From: Basidiobolus meristosporus CBS 931.73
Taxonomy: Eukaryota > Basidiobolomycota > Basidiobolomycetes > Basidiobolales > Basidiobolaceae
Reading direction: 5' to 3'
Length of the DNA: 64,000 bases
NCBI GenBank assembly: GCA_002104905.1
Contig: MCFE01000266.1
Span: forward strand, 43,662 to 107,661
Shown here: one piece after another, positions 44,578-59,505 of the stretch
Numbering within the stretch: position 1 is the stretch's first letter
How the letters are laid out: the number at the start of each line of letters is the position of its first letter
Notes under the pieces: generated by a model
Told to the model about the DNA's origin: nothing
What the model saw: only the letters and a program-made list of their open reading frames with translations
Databases searched by the model: none
Made by a program: the position numbers and the translations under genes

Positions 44578-46397
44578 ATGAGCAGATCTCCTGTATTCGG
44601 TGTAGGTAATTATGCAAATAATGAAGCTAGCACCGGGGCTCGTGGCCTTTCAATTCCCACACGAGAAGAGTCCAGTTCAGCTTCTGGGGGAAGTTGGGGT
44701 GGTCTGGGGGTATCATGGAATAACTCAAGTATCTGGGGAGAACAAAGCCTTAATCGAACTCCTTCGCCTAGTAAACCAAGTATTTATGCTACCGATGGAT
44801 TCTCGGGAATCAGTCAATCGATTTCCCGCCAGCCCCTTCCAGTAATTGAAGAGTCTGCTCCTCCGTATAGACAGCACCGCAGTTTCTCTGTTACATATGG
44901 CCAACTCAACGCAGACTTTCTGGATGAGGACTTGAACGATAAGGAGCGGTATCGTCGAGCCTTAGGCACTCTTGGTGAGGAATTAACTGAAGAAGAATAC
45001 GGCAGTCTTCTTAGACCCCGTGTTCGCTCCCAATCAACCTTCAGTGCTTATCAATTCCCCCCTCAAAATAATTTTGCAAATGAGTCCACTTTAGCCCCGC
45101 CGGGCTTTGGAAACGAAAGAGAGGACAGAGCTGCTGACCTTCATCCACTGTGGGGAAGTCAAAATTCTCACAAAGATACCGCTTCCATGTATCGCAGACG
45201 CTCCATCGCTAACCCGATTGGGTTCGGCAATATGTGGGAGGAAAACACCGGATCCAACCTGGCCTCAAGCGGGATCAGTGCTTATGCTCAAGCTCTCAAC
45301 ACCGAAAGACTGAATAGGCTGCAGCAACAAAGAAGGTATTCTCTTGCTCCATCACCCTCGTTCCAAGAATTGCAATTCTCGGAATCACTCCAGGATATGC
45401 GTATGGGCAATAGGTAGCGTGTCATTGATAAGAGATTTCTTTTGTAATGTCTTACTAACTCGAAGCGTGGGCTAGTAGATCTGGCCTAGGTGCTGAGTAC
45501 AATATGAATTACCGTCGCCATTCTGTTGCTGCCCCTGGCCTCTCCCAAGTGAACAACAACCAAACCGATAGATTACTCTCAGAAGCCTTAGACTCCCTTC
45601 AACTAGATGACCCCATGCGAGGAAGCCCATTCGGAAATATCACCAATGAGGCGGATGAGTTCCTCGAAGGCGATGACCAGCGGCAACGCCCCTTCTCTGA
45701 GCTTGGAAAGGGAGTTCCACTGAACACTTTGTCGAGCCAATGTCCCTTGTATATTGTAGAGTTCAAGGGTGGGCGTACCGATGTATTTTACACACTTGAG
45801 AAGAATGACTTGGTCTGCCACGTGGGTGATCTCGTTATTGTTGAAGCGGATCGTGGCAAAGATCTCGGCAAAGTGATCAACGACTCAATCACACCACATC
45901 ACATCCAGATGCTTCAACAGAGCCAGGCGGCTGAGGGTGGTTCAGGCGACCGATTCAACAAGGAGATCCTGCCAAAGCTGATCTATCGTCTAGCTCAGCC
46001 ATCCGAGATCAGCATATTGATGTCGAAGAACCAGGACGAGGCTAAAGCCATGATGGTTTGCCAAACCAAGGTTCGCCAAAAGAAGTTGCCGATGGAGGTA
46101 GTGGACGCGGAGTATCAATGGTAAGCACGCGGATAGCGAAGTCTCCACCCAGTGGCTAAGCCTAGCTAACATGAAATTCCGCGTATTTCTAGGGATCGTC
46201 GCAAGCTGACATTCTACTTCGTGGCCGAGCGCAGGATCGACTTCCGCGAGTTGGTGCGCGACCTATTCAAGATCTACAAAACCCGAATCTGGATGTGCGC
46301 TGTGAACCCCAACCCGCTTACCTCACTTCTGTGCAGCGCCACGGCCACATCTAACAACCACCAAGAGCAGAAAGAAACCGGCCTAAGCCAGAATTGA
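44578..46397 (+). CDS. PSP1: PSP1-domain protein
   Basis: A three-exon model from the first in-frame ATG: 44,578-45,413, 45,479-46,120 and 46,193-46,397, 560 residues, introns of 65 and 72 bp. The frame is open back to the acceptor at 44,355, so an upstream coding exon could extend the N-terminus. The C-terminal PSP1 domain (PF04468, about residues 375-540) is very clear: [39 protein letters not shown], then [19 protein letters not shown] and [20 protein letters not shown] ending in IWMCAV. The N-terminal half is a low-complexity, Ser-rich region with RRRSIANP and RRYSLAP sites that look like basophilic kinase targets. Fungal Psp1 proteins are linked to suppression of DNA polymerase alpha mutants and, in fission yeast Moc1/Psp1, to stress and sexual development; the molecular activity is unknown. 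Confidence 0.9.
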
Positions 46398-47734
46398 GTC
46401 CTTGAACATCGATCGTTTCGTTCTACGTAAATTGTTAACTCTTTGAAGTGCAATCCCCCTATCAAAACAGCCAATGTTCACCAACACAACATACATACAC
46501 ACATACACACACAGACACACACAGACACACAGACACCCTATGCACGCCTTAAAATGAACTTGTTTCGTCAGAGTATCGGTGAATAAAATAAAAATATAGA
46601 TGTTCCCTAAAGTACAGAAGACCCCGCTCGTCGACTCGTTGAATTCCTTCATGTGGCAGCTTTGCTGTGATCAATTCAAAGCCCGCGACTATCTTCAACG
46701 GACGTATGCGGAATTTCGCTCACCCAAATCTCGAACCGCCCAAGAGAAAGCAGCACCAGTCGTTCAGTCCCCGTGGGGATAGCAGTGCAGCAAAAACGTG
46801 TCATCGCTGCCTGATGGATATTGCCGGGTCACTCGGTTCAATACTCATAGTGGAGGTAGAGACGGAGTTTGAGTGGGGGGGGGAGAAGGGAGAGGTGAAA
46901 GCTGGGTTGGGGATGGCGTTTGGTAATTTAGCCTATTTGATGGTTGCATTCATTATGACATACAGGACAGCGCGCGTGATGGCATAATGGTACCACCCTT
47001 GTGGCTGGTGTTCGAATAGTGTATGCGATACATCAGCGTGGGTTTTCGGCTGGTTAATGGGATGAGTGGAGGGTGGAGAATGCCCATTGAAAATCGAGAA
47101 TCCCGATGTTACGGGGGCCTCCATCGAACATACTTCCATGGAATTATCACGATAGTGAGGCTGTCCCACTAATGGTTACAGCAAGGCTCGAAACGAATAG
47201 GTTCGGGCTGGGTGATCGCTCTCATCAGGGTGACGTGTGATGTGGCATGCTGACATTCAAATGTTCGCACCATATCCTAGGATTGAAGCTAAGTGGACCT
47301 CATCTATCTTGATGTCCCATTCATTTCCTCGAAGGATTCCCACTTGGTGTTACCCTGGATCGGAAGAATTGGCTGCATTTGTTAGGGACTTTTGCCTCAT
47401 CCAACAACTCCGACCACCTTTTGCGTGGATCAACTAGCTGAGGAATGAAAACTAGCCGGGACATGTGACCTGGGGTCAGGCTTCCTTTACCCTGTCTTCC
47501 GCCGGGTGCCTTCTTTTCGCCGGTAATGATGATTACGGGGTTTCCTGTGAGGTGGGACCCCATGAAGCGAGCGGCGGAGATTACGAGATGCACCTGCAAA
47601 AGGCATGGTGCCACATTGGTAACATGTGAAGCTGTAACGCGGGATTCTGTATTAAGGTAAATTGCGATTTGGATTGGGTGTGGGTAGGAGTGCCTCTTGC
47701 ACCACCACGGAATCGAGCATCCCCACCTGCAGGA
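46398..47734. other. Intergenic region with a CA-rich microsatellite
   Basis: Contains the CA/CACAGA repeat at 46,488-46,537 and a G-run (gggggggaga) near 46,877. Short frames such as 46,667-46,987 and 47,321-47,770 (minus) have no recognisable domain. Includes the promoter of the next gene. Confidence 0.5.
46488..46537. repeat. CA/CAGA microsatellite
   Basis: About 50 bp of imperfect CA repeats with interspersed ACAT and ACAG units, in the 3' flank of the PSP1 gene. Confidence 0.9.
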
Positions 47735-47742
47735 TATAAATA
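47735..47742 (+). promoter_or_regulatory. TATA box of the SMP-30-like gene
   Basis: TATAAATA, 98 bp upstream of the ATG at 47,833. Confidence 0.6.
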
Positions 47743-47832
47743 TCTCCACCGGGCCTTCCGATATGGGCAACTTGGGTTTTTGGTAGAGTTTCCCTGGGTC
47801 TCCTAATCATTAAATCCCCACCCTGCTTGCGA

Positions 47833-48837
47833 ATGATGTCCTTGAAGTTATACTGTATCTCTGCGTTGCTGCTCATTGGCGGGACCAGTGGTTGTCTTTA
47901 TGAAGAGGCAAAGCCTCTGGTGACCGCGGAAACCTCCAAGTTTGGCCCCTTCATCGAAGGCACCTCTGTGGATAAGGAGGGAAATATCTATGCGGTGAAT
48001 TTTGGAGATAGCACCACTTTGGCCACCATCGGCGCGGTAACTCCCGAGCAACGTCTGTTCTTCGAGGACACCCAAACGCCTGGCACCGCGTTCAATGGAA
48101 TCCGGTTCGGCGCCAAGGAGGCAGCCGAGAACAGGAAGGTCGCCTATCTGGCCGACTACAAGAATCACCGAGTGGTCCAGGTCGAGGTGAACTCCAAGGG
48201 AGAGATCACCAGCAAGAACTTCTGCGCCAACCCCAACATCATCCAGCCAAACGACCTTGCGCTTGCGCAGGACGGAAGAATCTTCCTGTCCGGCATGAAA
48301 TTCCAGAACAACACCCAGGTCGGAGATGGCGATATCTGGCTTTGCACCCGGGGTGGAAGAACCAGACGCTTGGACGTGATGGGCCGAACGAACGGGATCG
48401 AGCTGAGCCCGGGAGACAAATACTTGTACGTGTCGGAGGCGCTAGACCGTAACTCCACCACCGTTTCCAACCGGATCTGGAGATACCGGGTCCATTCGTC
48501 AGGAAGGATCAGTCACAAAAAGCTGTTCTTCGACTTCGATTCGGTCCACACCGGACATCTGAACATCGACGGCATCCGCAGTGACATCAATGGAAATCTG
48601 TTCGTCGTGCGTCACGGCGGCCAGGAGGTGCTCAAGATGTCACCCAAGGGGAGAATCTTGGCCTCCATCAAGGTGTCCTTCACTTTCCCCACCAACATTG
48701 AGTTGGGTGGGGAGAAGGGTACCACCTTACACATCGTTGGCAGATGCGGCATTGATACCCCAGACGGCGAAGGTGTCGGTTGCGTCGATACTTGGGAAAA
48801 TGATGCACCTGGTAGAGCATGGTCTTTACTCCAGTAA
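47833..48837 (+). CDS. Secreted SMP-30/gluconolactonase-like beta-propeller protein
   Basis: A 334-residue single-exon gene starting at the first ATG (MMSLKLYCISALLLIGGTSG, a clear signal peptide ending near Gly-Cys at residue 20-22). The mature part has the blades of the SMP-30/LRE fold (PF08450): GTSVDKEGNIYAVNFGD, FNGIRFG, VAYLADYKNHRVVQVEV, IIQPNDLALAQDGRIFLSGM, TNGIELSPGDKYLYVSEA, NIDGIRSDINGNLFVVRHGG and FPTNIELGGEKGTTLHIVG. Conserved acidic/Asn positions in the N-D-L, N-G-I and D-G-I loops are the usual metal ligands. Family members are Ca2+- or Zn2+-dependent lactonases acting on sugar lactones. Secretion suggests an extracellular substrate, which cannot be named. Four or more Cys (NFCANPN, LCTRGG, GRCGIDT, GVGCVDT) could form disulfides. 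Clean GC-rich codon use. Confidence 0.87.
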   Translation: MMSLKLYCISALLLIGGTSGCLYEEAKPLVTAETSKFGPFIEGTSVDKEGNIYAVNFGDSTTLATIGAVTPEQRLFFEDTQTPGTAFNGIRFGAKEAAENRKVAYLADYKNHRVVQVEVNSKGEITSKNFCANPNIIQPNDLALAQDGRIFLSGMKFQNNTQVGDGDIWLCTRGGRTRRLDVMGRTNGIELSPGDKYLYVSEALDRNSTTVSNRIWRYRVHSSGRISHKKLFFDFDSVHTGHLNIDGIRSDINGNLFVVRHGGQEVLKMSPKGRILASIKVSFTFPTNIELGGEKGTTLHIVGRCGIDTPDGEGVGCVDTWENDAPGRAWSLLQ

Positions 48838-52083
<3,246 letters not shown>

Positions 52084-52644
52084 GCGACGAATGTTCATAT
52101 TGAAGTGGCCACTCGCTCATCAAAAGTGATGTCGAGCTTGTGCCTAACGGACCGATGTTGGTTCACCCAAACCCTTTCTAATTCAATCCAATGCTGGTAT
52201 CTGTAATAATCTAGATGTAACTCCTTCCAGAATGTTATTAGCTGACTTTCAATGCCGAAGTTACTACGCTATCTGATATATCTTTGTGACGAGCGACACT
52301 AATGTATGGAATATTTATTTGCTTTAATTTAGTGGAGTATGTCTTGACTTGCAGTTCAGGTTAATAAAATTGTTGAAAAGCTGACCTGGAACGTAGAGAA
52401 TATGCAAATACTCACTCGCGGCCCTTAGTAACATGACCTGGGCCTGGTCAGCCCAATGTTCTGCTGCGGTGAGGAAAACAGACACCATGGCCGCAAATCA
52501 ATCAAAAATCTCGTTGTTTATTGCCACATATTAAGCAGGCTAATACCCAGCTTATATCAGGAGCAATTTGCCCAGGGCAAAACAGACTGCTTCCCCTCCA
52601 CAATAGCCATCTTTTGTGTTTGATACTGTCGAGGTCCTTTCCTG
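52084..52644. other. PAB1 3' flank and promoter of the next gene
   Basis: Nothing coding. AATAAA-like ggttaataaaattg near 52,361 may be the poly(A) signal of PAB1. Confidence 0.5.
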
Positions 52645-53007
52645 ATGGACGAGCTTTTCACCCTGAGTTTCTTTCAAAAACTTATCTCGTTGGTACAGGT
52701 GCCTGTGGAAGAGGTGGCCTCTAGGCCCCAGTTCCTATTCCACAAGTACGGTCTCAATCCAGAATTGGTCACACTGGCCTTTACCCTGCTGGCTATAGGT
52801 ATAGCAATAACCCTTCTCTTTAAGCTTGTTCATTGCACACTTTGGTTAGTCTGGACTGCCGCGAAATTCTGTCTATTTGCCTTTCTGGTGACCATCTTTC
52901 TTCATGGCTTACTGGAGATGGATTGTATATATTTCAATGGGGAGCTGAAAAGGCGCGTCGTAAAAAAGACACTTGAATATGGCGGCTGGTTGTTTCGCTG
53001 GCAGTAG
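52645..53007 (+). CDS. Small membrane protein, possibly Apq12-like
   Basis: A 120-residue single-exon frame starting MDELFTLSFFQKLISLVQVP. It has two adjacent hydrophobic spans (about residues 41-63, LVTLAFTLLAIGIAITLLFK; and 67-88, LWLVWTAAKFCLFAFLVTIF) and a basic C-terminal tail (KRRVVKKTLEYGG). The size and double-span pattern resemble Apq12-type nuclear envelope/ER proteins that affect membrane fluidity and nuclear pore assembly, but the match is by general shape only. The frame, start and stop are clean and codon use agrees with neighbouring genes. Confidence 0.55.
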   Translation: MDELFTLSFFQKLISLVQVPVEEVASRPQFLFHKYGLNPELVTLAFTLLAIGIAITLLFKLVHCTLWLVWTAAKFCLFAFLVTIFLHGLLEMDCIYFNGELKRRVVKKTLEYGGWLFRWQ

Positions 53008-55266
53008 CACGCTATGAAGAATGGGCACACATCTCGTGGAGCCTCCTTTGCCCTATTGGTATCAAGGACGGTTACCGAGGCACTCTTTTGTGCATGACGT
53101 TGATTTAATATAACTGATATTCGCTGAATACACCTAGCAAACATTCTCTTGAGCAACCCTCACTCTATAATCCTAAGTAGTATCTGTGTTCCTGTCGACC
53201 AGGCATTTCGTCCGCTCGAAAGTCCAATCTTTCCGCTTTGGATGCCGTCTATTGCTGAAATATGTCATCGAGAAGGATGATACGATCCATAGCCCAACGC
53301 ATCCTCACCATCAATCAGGTGCTATGCATCGCCTAGTGTCATACTCTCTGCGAGGTATGCTGGAGGTCAGCAAAATGCTCATTCACTGTGCTCATTCAGG
53401 TCAATACATCATACAACATGAACAACTGGGATCACACCAATGTTACGAGTATGGGTGCAGTGCAGGCTAGGTGTCTCTTTGTATTGGGATTCTAAGTATT
53501 TGTGATGCCATACGTAAGATGCCTTGATTGTGTCTTGTCTACAGAATCTACTTCTCCCCCATCTTGAACTATCATTAGAACTGAAGGTCATCAATAAACC
53601 AAGGCTATGATACTCATGCACCCAAGGGATTGATATGCCTGACAAAAACAATATGCAACAGCTCGTCGCCGTGTGTGGCTCACAAAGCAACATCCATGCT
53701 GTTAGCCAGATAGAGTTTGTTTCGTTTTGATGTGCTTTGGTTGGATATGGGATAGATTAAGACGGATGTGAACATATTTCTGACATCCGCCTATTCGCTT
53801 TCTGGGTTGCTCATCACTAGAGGGATCTCTTGAGGGTGTATGTAATAGCAGGTTTGCTGCTACTGTGTCCAATATCGTAATCCATACGAATGCAATGTAA
53901 CTCATGCAACCTCTATCCCGGTCTTGTGAAATAGCCCGAACTTCCGGAACCCAACCAGAGAAAATCCCTCTGGAAGTCTTGGATGCAGAGCTTGTGTGGC
54001 TGAGGTGTGTTAGAAGCTGCGGTTATTTGGCAACCAATTGATTCAACAAATCCGATGTGTAGAAGTTATGTCACATCGTGGCCCTATTCTTTTAAGCTTC
54101 GAGACCATATTTGTTCAATCTATTTTGAACCTTCCCATTTAGTCATATCGTAGCGGTATTGAAAGATGTATGATAAGGATAAAGGTGCGCGTGACATGGT
54201 TTCAACTCCTTTTTGCTTGGAATTCTTATTGAACAATGTCAAATGGATGCGATTTGCCTCATTTGCTCCTCGTAGAATGAGTCGAAAAAAGCCCTCCGTT
54301 TAAGGCTCACTGTCGGGTGATTCTTCATGGCCTTGACAGTGCAAGAAAACGCAGCAGTAGCATCCCGCGTTGGATACTTTTAAACTGCTCAGTGGTGGAT
54401 GCTGGAGGATGTGGATCTATCCAGCAGAGTGGCGTGAGGTTTGCAATAGAAATGGATCACGATCCCGGAACCATTCCCAAGGATTGCCTTGCTTTCCGCA
54501 ACAACAAATGAATCAGGAGCCACTAGAGGAGGCTGTTCGACGACTACAGATATGATGGACCGGGGCCTCAGCAAGACTCCTAAAAAGTGAGTGATGCACA
54601 ATACCACACCAACGCATGCATCACCTGATCGTAGCGTAACTATTTGGAAAGTCAATAATCCAGAAATAGCCATTTAGTATCAATGTCTTATCTGAGATAA
54701 GGAAGTATCCTTCAAACCATCCCTAATGGCTTGACATACCATGTCCTCGTTTCAGTCGGGGCATTCCTGTTGTTTCTGCTAAGGAGTCACGTTGATCTGG
54801 ATAGATGTTTTGCCGAGATCTAGCCACTATGGTGGTGCGAATGGAGGATAAGCAGCAGATAGCCAGCTCCGAAATCCTGGCCACGGAAGACTCTTCGGCA
54901 GGAAGAATAGGCCCAGATAACTTGGAAACCTAGCAGTGATGCTTGCAAGGGGCCAGGTGAGTTCTCGACAGAGCCGAAATTGGTCACGATTGCCAGTTTT
55001 TATTATAGCACTGAAAAAGCTACAACCCATCGATACTTGATTTTGTCGCTCATTAATGTGCAATGATGATGTTTGGTGGGGGCAGTCGAGGGAAGCTGGT
55101 TAGTTCTAAATGAATATTCTACGGTGTTCTACATATAAACAAAATCGAAATCCTTCATAAGGAAAGTTTGCCCCTGGATGACCTATATGTAGGGTCCATT
55201 CCTCGGAAAAACATGCCAAGTTGGATTCAGCATGATGTGGAGTTTTCTGATCGTCTACCGGGAACA
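53008..55266. other. Long intergenic region without a supported gene
   Basis: Short open frames occur in all directions (for example 53,186-53,470, 54,317-54,511 and 54,389-54,673 minus), none with a domain, splice pattern or codon bias that supports it. No repeat recognised from elsewhere in the window. Confidence 0.5.
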
Positions 55267-57051
55267 TTACACCGGCGCACGGCATCCAAATGATGGGGCC
55301 GCCCCTTTGTGTGCAAATCCGTCGATGATCCCTTGGATACTAGAGTAGATGCCAAGCCCAGCAGCGACACACGCGGCCAAAAAGAAAAGGAAGTTGAACA
55401 GCTTGACATACCAGCGCTTAGCGATGCCGCGGCGCCAGCGAGAGAAGTCCCGCCAGCTATCTATGCGATGAATAGCCCCGGTATTGATGTCTAGCGGCTT
55501 CTCGCCCTCCATGGCGTCCCTTTGGATCTCGAACCCAAGCATCAAGATGGGTGGGAAGGTGTAGCTGAACTGGAGAATACACACTGCTGCCACCAAGCCG
55601 GCTACGTTGCTGATTTGGGGAACGGAGCTCGCAACGATATAGGCTACTATCCAATAGACGACGACCAGGATGAACCACAGATACTTTCCAGCACGGGAAT
55701 ACATATCAGGGCCCTTCATCAGGTCGGTAATGATGTTTTGGTACAGGACCTTGATTCCGATGTTCCCGTACAGTCCGGCGGAAATCAAAGCAGACACCAG
55801 AGAGATGACGTTGGTGGCGGTCTGCCAGGCATAGTTGGAAATCCCTTGGTTTCCAGGGTTGATAGTGAATTGCCCCTGGTAGTGGTAAACGAAGACGCCG
55901 AAGAACATATAGCAGGCGAAAATGAGCAACTGAGCACATGCCATTCCTTTCCAGAAGTCCCATGGACGGCGCATTTCGGCCATGATCTCGACAAACATAA
56001 TTGCCCCGCCGTATGAATACACAATCTGCATAATACCGACGATCTGGGAGTTGAGCGAGCCGTTGATGAACGCTTTGGAGACAACGGTGGTTCCGCTGAT
56101 CCCGCCTTCCCGAGCAGCAGCCGCGAAATTGGGTGCGGTGTGCGCAACAACGCCCATGGTCAATATGATCACCAGCAGATTCAACCACACGGCAAAATTG
56201 GCTAGCCAACCGAAATTCTTCAGCGAGCGGATCTGACCAATGAACATACCAGCCAGGGCCCAGATCAAGGTCAGCACGCTGAAGCAAACCCGGTATTTAG
56301 ATATCTGAGCTAAACCTTGACCATTGCCCAAAATGATGATGGCGACGTTGAAAAGAAACTGGAGGGATTGGAGGAAATTTACGATGTATCGTGCCCAGCG
56401 ACCGAAGACTCGATAGCTCAGCTCACTGTAGTTGTGGACCGGAAACTGCGCGGAATCAAGATTCATGTACATGACCCAGAGCTGCCAGCCGGTGTATGCG
56501 GCTGCCAATCCCATGAATGAGAACAACAACACCCCAGTGCCATATCCGAGCTGAGAAAACGCCCATGGCGCAGCACTTGGCCCCAGAATATCTGTGGTGA
56601 TCAGGTAGAAGACCGCTTGCCAGGAAGCAGAACGCAGAGCACGCTGGGCCTGAAGCTTCTCGGCATCCAAGTCCCAGCCAAGGATTGGTGGCAATTCGCC
56701 GACCTCGTCCGGGTTGCTTTGCTGTTCGGTTTCTTGTTCGACCTCCTTTCCTGTGTTTCTCCCGAGCCTTGAGCGCAATCCCTTTAGTTTGATGTCGCTA
56801 CTTTCCTTTTTGGCATCTAGCTTGTCATGTTGTTGCTTTACAGACGCCCAGTACAGATATGCTTCCATGGGAATCTCATCAGTTGAGCTGTAAGGCGAGC
56901 CTATGGGCTCTCTCTCCACTAGAGAGTTCTTGGCGAGCTTTGCGTCGCTGGAGTGCGAGGCTTCGTGGTGCGAGCGATGATGTAGGGTATCGTGATGTAG
57001 GCGAGGGTCACCCCCTTCCAAAGCAAAGCCTGCAGGTGCCGTATATGCCAT
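55267..57051 (-). CDS. Amino-acid transporter of the AAAP family
   Basis: Start at 57,051 (MAYTAPAGFALEGG), the first ATG in a frame that is open a little further upstream; 594 residues, no intron needed. A hydrophilic N-terminal region of about 150 residues is followed by 11 or so membrane spans. Typical AAAP (PF01490) blocks are seen: SWQAVFYLITTDILGPSAAP at the first span, YGTGVLLFSFMGLAAAYTGW, VHNYSELSYRVFGRWARYIV, IVYSYGGAIMFVEIMAEMRR, and the C-terminal VAGLVAAVCILQFSYTFPPI. It is closest by layout to the fungal neutral amino-acid permeases of the Mtr type, which import aromatic and aliphatic amino acids by proton symport at the plasma membrane; a vacuolar role is possible. Substrate is not deducible. 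Confidence 0.9.
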   Translation of the reverse strand: MAYTAPAGFALEGGDPRLHHDTLHHRSHHEASHSSDAKLAKNSLVEREPIGSPYSSTDEIPMEAYLYWASVKQQHDKLDAKKESSDIKLKGLRSRLGRNTGKEVEQETEQQSNPDEVGELPPILGWDLDAEKLQAQRALRSASWQAVFYLITTDILGPSAAPWAFSQLGYGTGVLLFSFMGLAAAYTGWQLWVMYMNLDSAQFPVHNYSELSYRVFGRWARYIVNFLQSLQFLFNVAIIILGNGQGLAQISKYRVCFSVLTLIWALAGMFIGQIRSLKNFGWLANFAVWLNLLVIILTMGVVAHTAPNFAAAAREGGISGTTVVSKAFINGSLNSQIVGIMQIVYSYGGAIMFVEIMAEMRRPWDFWKGMACAQLLIFACYMFFGVFVYHYQGQFTINPGNQGISNYAWQTATNVISLVSALISAGLYGNIGIKVLYQNIITDLMKGPDMYSRAGKYLWFILVVVYWIVAYIVASSVPQISNVAGLVAAVCILQFSYTFPPILMLGFEIQRDAMEGEKPLDINTGAIHRIDSWRDFSRWRRGIAKRWYVKLFNFLFFLAACVAAGLGIYSSIQGIIDGFAHKGAAPSFGCRAPV

Positions 57052-57078
57052 GATATTGAGGAGTCCAAAGGTTATCAC

Positions 57079-58837
57079 CGACCGCCTTATAAATCCTCCA
57101 GCTCAAATCTCAAAAACTGGCCTAATCGTCCTCATATTCTAGAAATGGCAACCCGAGCAGCTGACTCTAGATAAGGCACTTTCTATAAACTGCTGGCCAT
57201 GATCTTAGTGGTGAGGATTATCAAAATATTGGAATCTGCCCCGATTGCGGTTAGATAGAAGCATCAAGCCTCTTCATCGAAATCCAGGATGCTCACCTGA
57301 TTAAACTCTCCGGTGAATCCTCGATAACACATTTGCTTGCTACAGTAGGAAGTCTCCATTTATATCCACAGCTGCAGAGTCACCATTGTCCACCACAACC
57401 AGCCTAGTTTTTTTTGCATTCATAGTGGTGGGCTCGAGTTGGTCTAGCTGGATATAGAAATTGCATCATCAGTTGTCGGTGGAAGTTCCTTCTTGGTTCT
57501 CTATCATCCTTGGGATTGAATACAATAGCGATGTATTCAAGCTAGAATTAGCCTTCCCTGTTTGAAACCCGAATGGTGACTTCTCCAAGTGGTACGTGCT
57601 GCAGTTATCAGAGCCGCTCAATATTCCACACATCAGTATGTCGTTGGATTTATACACATAGAGTACTCTGGATGAATTAGAAGTATCTTCCTCCACCGTG
57701 ATCGAGACCTTTGCCGTTTATTATGTTTCGATCAAATTGAGTTCCCGATCTTCCAGCCAGTGGTGGCTGATGAATTAATGATCGGCTAGCCCATAGATTA
57801 ATTGGAAATCTGCTAAATCGGGCTTTGCACATCAACATAGCTATTTGAATAGATTACAGTTAATCGGCATGGTGAGATCATCGAACAGGTGTATTTTCTA
57901 CCGTTGAATCCTCGCCCACGGCATGTTAAATAACTGTCAGACTATACGGTTTTGATCAACACAAGTTCCAAGTGAACTTAGGGCTGAGAACTATTAAAGC
58001 TGGACAGATTCAGTGTTGAAAGTGTTGCTAACGTGATTTTAGCACCGAACTACTGCAATCTGGAATAGACAATTAAGCTTCTGGAATAGTTACGATCAAA
58101 ATTGTCGCTATGAACAGATATGATGTGTCCCAGCGCATTCAAAACGATTTCAAGCTGGCACTCAGCTTCTCATCGCAACAAGTGCCAGGAGTTTACTACT
58201 TGATGTCTGAATGTACACCAGACTGTAGAGCTTTACGGATGAATACAGAAAAATAGAAATATCCATGATTATGGCGGTGAATAATTACGCAATATACACA
58301 TCAAAGAATATCTCTAGAGCCACATCGAGTGTACTACTCATCTGCTGTGCCACAAGTAATAATGCATAGTAATGACAAATACTTGAATCTCACATTTGTT
58401 GTAAGCTTTTAGTAGACACCTATACCATTCATATACCTTAAGATTCTATTTAGCTTATCGATAAATTATGAATTATTTACTTTTGATTTAGTTTATGAGA
58501 TGTTACCCAAGTGAAGGCCCGGATACTGTCAGTAGTTTTTTTACTTGTTCAAAACCCCAAGCTATGAACACCACTTCCTGTGTCTTTTCTTAAAGTACAA
58601 CTGTCATCAGTCTTACAATGCAGAAGTATAAATACTTTGCCTGAACTCAATGGAGTAACACATAAGAAACATGCATTTCTTATTATTCTCTAAACCACCC
58701 CCACACTCCCTAAAAGCTTACAGCAGCATTCAGGTTACTTCACTAGAGGTACCTGCTGAGACTGATCAGGATGGTAGCTAAAGCACAACTATGTTGTATG
58801 ATTTACCCAGTTACCATGCCCCCTTAGTACCTAAACA
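57079..58837. other. Subtelomeric transition without a supported gene
   Basis: AT content rises from about 57.1 kb on. A 75-codon minus-strand frame (57,469-57,696) has no recognisable domain. Sequence after about 58.6 kb leads into copia LTR. Confidence 0.45.
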
Positions 58838-59156
58838 GCCCCAAACTTGGCACATATGCTCTTGGGACCTTTCTTAGCTTATTCTACATGTTTGCAATGC
58901 CAAGATCATGTAAAAGTATAAATACTACTTTTACATGCAACAAATCATTAAGTGAAAACCACATAATTAACTTGTTCTCCCAACCACTTCCAATATCTCC
59001 GAGACTCTTACAACAGGTTATGAGCCCCAAGCTGTCACTCTCTGTAATGTCTACTACTGCTATTACTGGAATTTTTCCCTCTGCTGAAAAGTTAGACGGA
59101 TCTAACTACCAAGTGTGGAAGGTGAAGATGCAGATGCTGCTACAACAGAGGTGCCT
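58838..59156 (+). mobile_element. Copia 5' end fragment: LTR, primer-binding site and gag start
   Basis: Partial LTR (left part lost) ending CTCTTACAACA at 59,015, then the primer-binding site and the gag start MSPKLSLSVMSTTAITGIFP, with LDGSNYQVWKVKMQML. The frame is cut at 59,156 by the 3' end of a truncated LINE on the opposite strand. It is the plus-strand counterpart of the element at 25,970-27,647. Confidence 0.8.
59016..59028 (+). other. Copia primer-binding site complementary to the initiator tRNA anticodon loop
   Basis: GGTTATGAGCCCC directly follows the LTR end and is complementary to the anticodon stem-loop of initiator tRNA-Met (GGGGCTCATAACC). Drosophila copia uses a half-tRNA of this kind, with a very similar CAACAGGTTATG junction. 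The gag ATG (59,020-59,022) lies within it. Confidence 0.75.
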
Positions 59157-59505
59157 AGGGGGGGAGACAGTCACCAACAGGTGAAATCTTTATTTCAGTT
59201 GAAACAAAGAAGCCAGTGCTACTGTTGTAGCTTTGATATAAGAGTGTGTAGCTGAGGGGAATTTGTAGGTAAGTTAACAAGAAGTGATGTTAGTTCTTCA
59301 GTGGTCAAGACACTGTTCAGTGGGAAGGGGGGTAGCAAGAGGGGTAAGAATGGCTTGTGAACAACATTAATGAGGGGAATATGATAAGGATTGATATTCA
59401 TCATAAAGGGAGTGTGCTGCTTCAGATATTGCTGCTAAGGGTCTGTCAAGTACTTCAGGTAGGCCAGCTTGGGTTTTTCTGACTGCAGAATATATTGAGC
59501 AAACT
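59157..59505 (-). mobile_element. LINE fragment (3' end), copy A
   Basis: Begins tagggggggagacagtcacc and matches the 3' end of the LINE copies at 60,176 and 61,944, with the C-terminal TPFMMNINPYHIPLINVVHK-type frame. At 59,506 a copia LTR follows directly, so the LINE is cut there. Confidence 0.8.

Noticed and set aside
57469-57696. 75-codon minus-strand frame as a small secreted protein
   Set aside because: No signal peptide, no splice partner found and no domain; kept only as part of the intergenic note.
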